DNA of 57,422 nt. Origin: Pseudoalteromonas ostreae (GTDB lineage: Bacteria; Pseudomonadota; Gammaproteobacteria; Enterobacterales; Alteromonadaceae). A model generated the notes under the pieces. That model worked only from the letters and a program-made list of their open reading frames with translations. It was not told where the DNA came from and ran no database searches. Positions 51,018 through 57,422 of the stretch are shown in pieces (within the stretch, counting starts at the first letter, position 1; every line of letters starts with the position of its first letter). A program made the position numbers and the translations under genes. The stretch is taken from NCBI RefSeq assembly GCF_018069805.1, contig NZ_JAGPYN010000028.1:1-57422 (forward strand), given 5' to 3'.

Positions 51018-53429
51018 ATGACATCACATAAACTTTCTTTAATTACGCTCGCCTGCATAGCATCGTTTAATGCAGTTTCTGCACAAGAGTCGGATCTTGA
51101 GCATATAACGGTATATCAAAAACAAAACCATGTGGTATTAAACTCAGGCCTTGCCACCAAGTCTGACATGTCGTTAATGGAAACTCCGGCCCCTATCGTT
51201 ATCGTCGATCAAGAGCTTATCAACTCGCAAGGCGTTGATAACTTACAAGATTTAGCGCGTAATATTAGTGGCGTAACTCAAGCGGGTAATAACTACGGAA
51301 TTGGCGACAATTTAGTAGTGCGTGGATTAGGTGCAAATTATACTTATGATGGTATGTATGGCGGTGCGGGCTTAGGCAATACCTTTAACCCTACACGCTC
51401 GCTAACCAATGTTGAAGCTGTTGAAGTGCTTAAAGGTCCTGCTACAGGTTTATATGGCATGGGCAGCGCTGGCGGTGTTATAAATTTAATTGAAAAAAAA
51501 CCGCAGTTTGAAGCTCTAAACTCAGTGCAAGCCGAAGTTGGGCAGTGGAACACCTATTCACTCTCTTTTGATAGCACCAATGCAATTACCGAAAATCTAG
51601 CATACAGAGTTAATGCAAAAACAGCACGTAGTGATGGCTACCGTGATTTAAAAGATGACCGCGATGAAATCTACGGCGCATTAAAATATGTGTTTAATGA
51701 CCGCCAAAATATTATGATCTCAGCCGCTTATATTAAAGATGCCATTGCTGTTGACTCCGTTGGCCACCCTATCCGTATTTATAATGCGCAGTCGGTAAAT
51801 GGCAAAACCGCCGGCCAAGTGACTGCGAATGATTTAGTCAATGATCCAACTACTGCTGGGCTGCAATTATCTGATGCACAGCGCCAACAATTAGCGAATT
51901 CACTTGCGGAGTCTGATGGTTTAACCCCGTATAAATTTGGTCATCGCGGTATTATCTCACCCATGGCAAAAGATAATGAAGGTGAAGAACTGCGTTTTAA
52001 ACTCACTCATAATTACTACATAACTGATGATTTATTTTTAAATCAACAGTTACAATACCGTAACTATGAGTCAAGCTTCTCTCGTCAAACGGGTGCCTAT
52101 AACTATGTATATTGGAACCGTAAAGGAGTAATTAATGCAGACCCTCGTGCTCCACTCGTTATAGATGATGTGCTCTACCCATTTGCTGCACGTCGTCAAC
52201 AATACCGTCAAGTACAAGCCGATGAAAAGTCATGGCAATACTTTGCAGACTTACGCTATGACTTTAGTTTAGGTGATATAGAAAACGAATTTTTAGTCAA
52301 TGCAAATTATGAAGACCGCGATATACGCTTCACGCAGTATTCTATTTGGGATAAAGACTATATTCTCAAAGATAAAAATGGCGATATAACCTATCAAGGC
52401 TCTTTACCCTATATTCTAGATATTCGTACACCGGTTTGGTCAGACGGGCAATTTAGCGACTATGATCCGCTAAAAACCAGTAATTATAGTAAAAAAGTGC
52501 AAGCATGGGGCTTAGGACTGCAACATGTTGCTTATATCAATGACAGCTTCACAACCCGTATTGGTGTTGCATACAACGAAATTACTCAAAAATATGAACA
52601 TTTAGGTGTTGATGCACGTTACCGCGCCAGTGCCGCTGCTGCGACGCCAGAAGCAAGTACCTCTGATAATGGTTTAACCTATAATTTAGGTGCGACATAC
52701 AAACCGACTGATGACCTGTCTATATTTATAAACCATTCGAAGGGTCGCACTGCGTATAGCGTTTTAGGCTCTGTTGCAGGCAATGAAGCTGACCGTGATG
52801 ATGCGCAGTCTCTTAGTACTGATTTAGGTATAAGAGTAAAAGCTTTTGATGATCAGGTACTCGCCTCATTCGTGGTATTTGATACCGCACGTACTAACTT
52901 AGAATATGCAAACCCTGCCTATGATGATACAAAGCCAGATCCATCGGTCCCAAAAAATTACTTTGATGGTGAAGAAAAAACCCGTGGTGTTGAGCTTGAT
53001 TTAAATGCCTATTTAAATGAGCAATGGAAAGTGAATATCAATGGTGTTTATCAAGATGCGCGTGAACAGAAAAACCCTAATGTGAGCACATTTGCTGCGC
53101 GTCAAAAAGGTGTGCCTTATGTAACAGCAAGCACATGGTTAACATACAGTGCTCAGTGGTTTGAACTAGCCCAGCCACTAAAACTAAGTGCAGGTGTTAA
53201 GTACGTGGATGACCGTAGTACCAATGCATCATCATTTGGCATTCCTGATGGTTATGTACCAAGCTATACTATTTATGATGCTGCGCTGAGTTATAACACT
53301 GATAAATGGGGCTTACAGCTAAACTTAAACAACCTGTTTAATAAAGTGTATTATTCAAAGGCAATGTTTTTAGGTGGTATGCCAGGCGAAGAACGCAATG
53401 CGAAACTAACTTTGAGCTATAAGCTTTAA
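51018..53429 (+). CDS. TonB-dependent siderophore receptor
   Basis: An 803-residue outer-membrane receptor. Signal peptide to about residue 22 (NAVSA), a TonB box-like region (LEHITVYQK), a plug with PAPIVIVDQELINSQGVDNLQDLARNISGV, VVRGLGANYTYDGMYG and KGPATGLYGMGSAGGVINLI, then the barrel ending LTLSYKL. The plug pattern is that of ferric-siderophore receptors. The specific siderophore is unknown. A Fur box lies upstream and a strong terminator follows. It could use the TonB complex encoded in this window or another one. Confidence 0.9.
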   Translation: MTSHKLSLITLACIASFNAVSAQESDLEHITVYQKQNHVVLNSGLATKSDMSLMETPAPIVIVDQELINSQGVDNLQDLARNISGVTQAGNNYGIGDNLVVRGLGANYTYDGMYGGAGLGNTFNPTRSLTNVEAVEVLKGPATGLYGMGSAGGVINLIEKKPQFEALNSVQAEVGQWNTYSLSFDSTNAITENLAYRVNAKTARSDGYRDLKDDRDEIYGALKYVFNDRQNIMISAAYIKDAIAVDSVGHPIRIYNAQSVNGKTAGQVTANDLVNDPTTAGLQLSDAQRQQLANSLAESDGLTPYKFGHRGIISPMAKDNEGEELRFKLTHNYYITDDLFLNQQLQYRNYESSFSRQTGAYNYVYWNRKGVINADPRAPLVIDDVLYPFAARRQQYRQVQADEKSWQYFADLRYDFSLGDIENEFLVNANYEDRDIRFTQYSIWDKDYILKDKNGDITYQGSLPYILDIRTPVWSDGQFSDYDPLKTSNYSKKVQAWGLGLQHVAYINDSFTTRIGVAYNEITQKYEHLGVDARYRASAAAATPEASTSDNGLTYNLGATYKPTDDLSIFINHSKGRTAYSVLGSVAGNEADRDDAQSLSTDLGIRVKAFDDQVLASFVVFDTARTNLEYANPAYDDTKPDPSVPKNYFDGEEKTRGVELDLNAYLNEQWKVNINGVYQDAREQKNPNVSTFAARQKGVPYVTASTWLTYSAQWFELAQPLKLSAGVKYVDDRSTNASSFGIPDGYVPSYTIYDAALSYNTDKWGLQLNLNNLFNKVYYSKAMFLGGMPGEERNAKLTLSYKL

Positions 53430-53441
53430 GTTATAAGCTGT

Positions 53442-53472
53442 AAAAGCGCACAAAATGCTTGTGCGCTTTTTT
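53442..53472. terminator. Bidirectional terminator between the siderophore receptor and the alcohol dehydrogenase gene
   Basis: AAAAGCGCACAA (53442-53453) pairs perfectly with TTGTGCGCTTTT (53459-53470), followed by two more T. It ends four bases before the dehydrogenase stop codon. Confidence 0.93.
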
Positions 53473-53476
53473 ACCT

Positions 53477-54487
53477 TTACATAGTAACGACTATACGGCC
53501 ATTAATTTCACCTTTGAGCATATCGTCAAATATGTCATTGATATCTTCAAGACGTTTTTCTTCAATAATTGCTTTAACTTTGCCCTGTGCAGCAAACTCT
53601 AAACATTCTTGTAAATCTCTACGTGTGCCAACAATTGAGCCAACAACAGAAACACCATTGAGTACAGTGTCAAAAATAGGCAACGGCATCTCCTCAGGAG
53701 GCAGACCAACTAACACGCATTTTCCACCACGGCGAACACTCTTATAAGCTTGCTCAAAGCCCGGCTTGGATACAGCGGTACATACCACAGCATGTGCGCC
53801 CCTTACCTGCTCAAATATAGCCTCACTAGGCACACATTCTTTAAAGTCCAAGGTGATATCTGCACCTAACTCTTTTGCTAAAGCCAGTTTTTCAACACCA
53901 GTATCCACTGCAATTACATTAAAGCCCATTGCCTTTGCATATTGCACCGCAAGATGCCCAAGCCCACCTACACCAACAATAGCGACCCATTCTCCAGGCT
54001 TTGCACCTGACACTTTTAACGCTTTATAGGTTGTCACACCGGCACAAAATAATGGCGCAGCTTCTGAAAAACCTAAGCTTTCAGGGATCTTTACAACATA
54101 GTTTCCATCGGCTAAGCAATATTCAGCGTAACTACCATCAACTGAGTAACCCGTATTATGCTGTGAAAGACATAAGCTCTCTTTACCTTCTAAACAAAAT
54201 TCACAATGACCACATGCACTGTATAGCCAAGGAATGCCAACACGATCACCAATTTCTAAATGAGTAATATTGCTACCCAGCTGTTCGATCACTCCAACAC
54301 CTTCATGCCCTGGAACTAACGGCATTTTAGGCTTGACTGGCCAATCACCATGACAGGCATGTAAATCAGTATGACACACACCACATGCGGCTATTTTAAC
54401 TAACACATCATTGACTCCAACGGTTGGAATGGGTAAGTCTGAAATTTCTAATTTGCCTTTGTAAGTACTATTAACGGCTGCTTTCAT
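53477..54487 (-). CDS. adhP: Zinc-dependent alcohol dehydrogenase (AdhP type)
   Basis: A 336-residue medium-chain dehydrogenase oxidising or forming ethanol and related alcohols with NAD. Catalytic zinc ligands: Cys37 in ACGVCHTDLH and the His/Glu of PGHEGVG near residue 61, with the second Cys in PLFCAGVTTY near 148. Structural zinc: four Cys in SACGHCEFCLEGKESLC near residues 92-106. NAD fold: VGVGGLGHLAVQYAKAM. AAGGAAC precedes the ATG. It is divergent from a GbsR/MarR-like regulator. Confidence 0.93.
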   Translation of the reverse strand: MKAAVNSTYKGKLEISDLPIPTVGVNDVLVKIAACGVCHTDLHACHGDWPVKPKMPLVPGHEGVGVIEQLGSNITHLEIGDRVGIPWLYSACGHCEFCLEGKESLCLSQHNTGYSVDGSYAEYCLADGNYVVKIPESLGFSEAAPLFCAGVTTYKALKVSGAKPGEWVAIVGVGGLGHLAVQYAKAMGFNVIAVDTGVEKLALAKELGADITLDFKECVPSEAIFEQVRGAHAVVCTAVSKPGFEQAYKSVRRGGKCVLVGLPPEEMPLPIFDTVLNGVSVVGSIVGTRRDLQECLEFAAQGKVKAIIEEKRLEDINDIFDDMLKGEINGRIVVTM

Positions 54488-54749
54488 TACTCGTTCCTTG
54501 TTGTTGCGAAGTTGTTTATTGAGTAGTTGTTAAGAAATTAGTTGTCGTAAATTAGTGTACACCTTACGCGACTCTAGATGAGCAAAAATTAATCTAAATC
54601 AAACTTTAGTGATATAACTTGTTCTGAACGACTGTCATCCCCTATGCTTGATTCAGCCAAGGAAAATTCAGCGTATTGCTCAGTAAATCTTGCTAAACAT
54701 ATTCAGCGTGCTAGCATTAATTTCATTATTTATTGAAACTTGAGAAGCA

Positions 54750-55295
54750 ATGACGTTATCAGATAAGAACTTTGCCTTTGTAATGCACTGTGGCGAAATG
54801 GGCAGTCGTTGGGGTTTTAATCGCACCATTGGCCAAATGTGTGGTTTATTGATCATAACCAAAGAGCCAATGACAGCGAACGAAATCGCCGACGCCCTGA
54901 GTATATCTCGCGGTAATGTCAGTATGGGTATCAAAGAATTACAATCTTGGCGCTTAATTAAAGTGCAGCATATTCCAGGTGACAGAAAAGAATACTACGC
55001 ACCCGCTGGCAGTATTTGGGATATGGCAAACCGCGTATTTGAAGAGCGTAAAAAGCGTGAGATTGACCCTACTCTCAGTTTACTCAGAGATAATTTGCTA
55101 GAGCCTGCAACCAACGATGATGAAAAGTTTGCCCAGCAACAAATGCATGAAATTCATGATCTACTCGAAACCGTCACCAAGTGGTCTTCAGAACTACAGC
55201 GCTTAAGCCCTGAACAGCTACAAAGCTTAATGAAGCTAGGCTCAGGTATTGGTAAAGTACTCGACTTTAAAGACAAGATATTGAAGAAATCGTAG
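54750..55295 (+). CDS. GbsR/MarR-like transcriptional regulator
   Basis: A 181-residue winged-helix regulator of the GbsR subgroup: NRTIGQMCGLLIITKEPMTANEIADALSISRGNVSMGIKELQSW (residues about 24-66) is the helix-turn-helix, followed by the wing HIPGDRKEYY and a long helical C-terminal dimerisation region. Members control osmoprotectant or other genes; here the divergent alcohol dehydrogenase gene is an obvious candidate target. The gene is followed by repeats, with no clear terminator. Confidence 0.82.
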   Translation: MTLSDKNFAFVMHCGEMGSRWGFNRTIGQMCGLLIITKEPMTANEIADALSISRGNVSMGIKELQSWRLIKVQHIPGDRKEYYAPAGSIWDMANRVFEERKKREIDPTLSLLRDNLLEPATNDDEKFAQQQMHEIHDLLETVTKWSSELQRLSPEQLQSLMKLGSGIGKVLDFKDKILKKS

Positions 55296-55317
55296 CAGCG
55301 ATTTTACATCGCGACTG

Positions 55318-55401
55318 AGGTGCTAGGTTCAAGGTGCTAGGTGCTAGGTTCAAGGTGCTAGGTTCAAGGTGCTAGGTGCTAGGTGCTAGGTGCTAGGTGC
55401 T
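55318..55401. repeat. Twelve-unit 7-bp tandem repeat array with two unit types
   Basis: Exactly twelve 7-bp units cover 84 bp. Unit A is AGGTGCT and unit B is AGGTTCA. The order is A B A A B A B A A A A A. The units differ at two positions, and the last five are identical, suggesting recent expansion at the right end. It begins 22 bp after the GbsR-like stop codon and is non-coding. Confidence 0.9.
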
Positions 55402-55410
55402 ATAAAAGTT

Positions 55411-55556
55411 TAACCACAGAGTTCACCGAGAAGTGAATAAGAGTTCAAAGATTCTTACTCTGTGCAGCGCAAGCGCCTCGGTGTTCTCTGTGGTGAATAA
55501 AAAGATAAGTTGTGCTAGTTAGAGCCAGACAAATACCTAATTTAATCTCATGTTGG
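55411..55556. repeat. Palindromic dispersed repeat, copy 1
   Basis: The outer arms are ACCACAGAGTTCACCGAG (55413-55430) and CTCGGTGTTCTCTGTGGT (55477-55494), complementary with two mismatches. The interior contains a second element around CTCTGTGCAGCGCAAGCGCC. The stretch AATAAAAAGATAAGTTGTGC follows, and weaker similarity to copy 2 continues to about 55556. ACCACAGAG...CTCTGTGGT repeats are known scattered elements in gammaproteobacteria. Confidence 0.75.
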
Positions 55557-55624
55557 CATCATTTTGACTATCCTGACTACATTATTGAAACGCGGTTTGT
55601 TAGGTTGCTAGTTACTAAAGAAAT

Positions 55625-55785
55625 TAACCACAGAGCACACCGAGTTCACCGAGAAGTAAATAAAAGTCCAAAAATTTTTACTCTGTGCAGCGCTAAGCGC
55701 CTTTGTGTTCTCTGTGGTGAATAAAAAGATAAGTTGTGCCTGTAAGCTCGCAGATAAATATAGTACTTAACCTCATACACACCTA
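55625..55785. repeat. Palindromic dispersed repeat, copy 2
   Basis: Direct repeat of copy 1, about 214 bp further on. The arms are ACCACAGAGCACACCGAG (55627-55644) and CTTTGTGTTCTCTGTGGT (55701-55718). The copy has a local duplication (TTCACCGAG after CACACCGAG) and one inserted T in the core (GCGCTAAGCGCC). The same AATAAAAAGATAAGTTGTGC tail follows. Confidence 0.75.
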
Positions 55786-56084
55786 AGTTATTTAGCTTTC
55801 TGCTAACTAAGTTATTTGATCGAATTATAGTCATTGAGATTGGCTAAATATAATAGTTAATCGCTTAGTCAAACTGTTGTGTGCTCACATATTCAAGGAT
55901 ATGAGCGACGCGCGTATATTGTCCAATTTAGCTCTACTTGAAGATATTAGAAAACTTTGTGATAGTAATATCTTAGGCAATTTGTTAAAACTGTGTAAAG
56001 TATAAATATGAGTATGGTCGGAGTAGAAAGCTCCGCCCTTCGCACACTATAAAATGTTAGATGCAAAAAAGGGGAGTTCCATAG
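55786..56084. other. Gene-free interval before the DUF4236 gene
   Basis: About 300 bp without a recognisable gene. It should contain the promoter of the DUF4236 gene; AAGGGGAG at about 56068 is its ribosome binding site. Confidence 0.45.
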
Positions 56085-57161
56085 ATGGGGTTTTACATTC
56101 GCAAAGCCATTAGGGTTGGACCGTTCAGGTTCAATTTATCTAAATCCGTCGTAGGCGTATCCGCAGGAGTTAAAGGGCTTCGTTTTGGTACAGGGCCGCG
56201 AGGTAATTACGTCCACATGGGAAGGGGAGGTTTGTATTACAGGAAAACTTTACCCTCTGGTACCGGTGGGAGAAGTCAGGCACCAAATAGTCCTGAATTT
56301 CAGCAAAGCAACACCGAGATTGAACACGAGCCATTAAAAGAAATAGAAAGCGCCCATATCACGTGGATGGTTGATTCATCATCAGCTGATCTTGTCACTG
56401 AAATGAATGACAAAAGGAAAAAGTTCAGAATATGGCCATTTATTGCAGTGCTTGGAGCTATTTTAACGTTCATCGCTTTTAAGAACTCTGAAACACCAAC
56501 CATTGCACTTGTTATAGCAGTCCTTACTGTCGCCCTCGCTGTTCTTGCATCCATAAAGGATGGCTTAAGGAAAACAACAGTTCTGTTTTTCGAACTAGAC
56601 CCAGAAATAGAAGCCCTCTACCAGAAATTACATGACTCATTCGGACAGCTTTCGTCATCCTCGAGCAAATGGCATGTAGAGGCTGAAGGTGCTGTCAAAG
56701 ACCGAAAGCGTAATGCCGGTGCCACAAGTGTAATCAAACGAACCTTAATATCGCTGGGCATAGGAAATCCCCCGTATGTAAAAACTAATGTTACAGTTCC
56801 TTCCATTCCAGTTGGAAAGCAAACTCTATATTTCTTTCCTGATAAGGTTTTTATCTTTGAAAAAAATGGTGTTGGTGCTGTGAGCTATCCGAATCTTAGA
56901 ATATCAGTGGAAAGCACAAGATTCATTGAAAATGGAAGCGTTCCAAGAGATGCAAAGGTTGTTGATAAAACTTGGAAGTATGTCAATAAGCGAGGCGGCC
57001 CCGATAAACGTTTCAAAGACAATCGTGAATTGCCAATAGCCTTATATGAAGACCTAAACTTCACAAGCGATACAGGATTAAATGAACGAATTGAAATATC
57101 AAGGGTTGGCTTTGGGGATGATTTCTCAAATGCTATCACCATGTTGGCAAAAAACAACTAA
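56085..57161 (+). CDS. DUF4236-domain membrane protein
   Basis: A 358-residue protein. The N-terminal 55 residues are a DUF4236 domain (MGFYIRKAIRVGPFRFNLSKSVVGVSAGVKG...GRGGLYYRK). A low-complexity linker follows, then two hydrophobic segments (IWPFIAVLGAILTFIAF and IALVIAVLTVALAVLAS, about residues 117-156), then a soluble C-terminal region with TLYFFPDKVFIFEKNGVGAVSY. DUF4236 occurs at the start of many phage- and mobile-DNA-associated proteins of unknown function. Strong AAGGGGAG ribosome binding site. Setting between repeats suggests an accessory gene. Confidence 0.78.
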   Translation: MGFYIRKAIRVGPFRFNLSKSVVGVSAGVKGLRFGTGPRGNYVHMGRGGLYYRKTLPSGTGGRSQAPNSPEFQQSNTEIEHEPLKEIESAHITWMVDSSSADLVTEMNDKRKKFRIWPFIAVLGAILTFIAFKNSETPTIALVIAVLTVALAVLASIKDGLRKTTVLFFELDPEIEALYQKLHDSFGQLSSSSSKWHVEAEGAVKDRKRNAGATSVIKRTLISLGIGNPPYVKTNVTVPSIPVGKQTLYFFPDKVFIFEKNGVGAVSYPNLRISVESTRFIENGSVPRDAKVVDKTWKYVNKRGGPDKRFKDNRELPIALYEDLNFTSDTGLNERIEISRVGFGDDFSNAITMLAKNN

Positions 57162-57422
57162 TCGGGTAGCCGGAGGTCTCTAACCTCCAGCCCCCACACC
57201 GCCCATCATGCACTTTTTATTAGCAGGAAGTGCAATGAGCGGTTCACCTTCCATAGCAAATATTAGTCCAAACATATCTCAGTGACGCTAACCCTTGTGA
57301 AAATAGATAGTCATTGCTTAACCCATTGTTATTTTTTATGCCCTACTTCCACCTATCAAACGTCTATAGCACTTTGCCAAAACACCAATTAAAACAACAC
57401 CCTAATTTTCTTTTCATTTTTT
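57162..57422. other. Structured tail after the DUF4236 gene
   Basis: A hairpin GGAGGT (57172-57177) with ACCTCC (57183-57188) follows the stop at once. A second, imperfect pairing joins ACCGCCCATCATGCACT (57198-57214) with AGTGCAATGAGCGGT (57229-57243). There is no T-tract. The GC-rich pair looks like an RNA or element end, not a simple terminator. No gene recognised up to the window end. Confidence 0.35.

Noticed and set aside
54001..54267. Frames antisense to the alcohol dehydrogenase gene and similar long opposite-strand frames within ppsA, ydiJ, the receptors and the TonB operon
   Set aside because: Each overlaps a well-supported gene, has no family motif and no ribosome binding site, so these are by-products of codon bias.
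55318..55401. CRISPR-like array
   Set aside because: The units are only 7 bp and directly abutting, with no spacers and no cas genes nearby.
55512..55834. Small open frames on both strands across the palindromic repeats
   Set aside because: They run through repeated palindromic DNA, lack ribosome binding sites and match no protein.

Overview
The window looks like chromosomal DNA from a marine gammaproteobacterium close to Pseudoalteromonas (Alteromonadales). The evidence is the low-GC coding style, the class II DAHP synthase, the ppsR/ppsA pair, a YdiJ-type oxidoreductase of the same length as the enterobacterial protein, several TonB-dependent receptors and an IS982-family insertion. The genus is inferred from protein resemblance, not from a marker gene. 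No rRNA or tRNA gene and no CRISPR array was recognised.

Layout. 1-180: probable tail of a transposase gene followed by two small hairpins. 689-11416: central metabolism (class II DAHP synthase, ppsR divergent from ppsA, ydiJ) and an antiporter translationally abutted to a tyrosine recombinase. 11559-18853: a SYLF lipoprotein and the glycerol regulon (glpK then glpF on the minus strand, divergent glpR, then glpD), with an IS982-family element inserted exactly in the glpD stop codon. 18917-25556: two patatin-like lipases, an alanine/sodium-type symporter, a rhamnogalacturonan acetylesterase-like enzyme, and a siderophore-interacting reductase divergent from a MarR regulator. 25600-33930: a LexA-boxed umuDC pair, small conserved genes, a bacterial voltage-gated cation channel with an unusually acidic filter, asd, a decayed AraC/GyrI regulator and a MATE exporter. 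34057-43861: a TonB block. 44081-55295: a DsbA-like remnant, a sugar permease, a large unknown membrane-anchored protein, TrmH-like and YcgN proteins, a DUF885 lipoprotein, a probable Fur-controlled siderophore receptor, a zinc alcohol dehydrogenase and a GbsR/MarR-like regulator. 55296-57422: an accessory zone with a 7-bp tandem array, two copies of a palindromic repeat and a DUF4236 gene.

The most interesting unit is the TonB block. One minus-strand operon encodes DUF3450 protein, a long TtpC-type ExbB, a second ExbB, ExbD, TonB and a TPR protein, which is the known TonB2/TtpC arrangement of Vibrio and relatives. Immediately after its terminator lies a second minus-strand unit encoding a beta-helix surface lipoprotein and a 907-residue TonB-dependent receptor. 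The two units have promoters of the same unusual build: TGTCA-type 7-mers placed at offsets 0, 22 and 33, then a 10-bp gap, then a -10 hexamer. This is the geometry of PhoB-activated promoters. I infer that the energising complex, the receptor and the lipoprotein form one phosphate-starvation uptake module. The substrate is unknown.

Other points: the IS982 element carries a long stem-loop over its transposase start codon, which should block translation of read-through transcripts from glpD. The AraC/GyrI gene is broken by two single-base losses in A-runs and an internal deletion.
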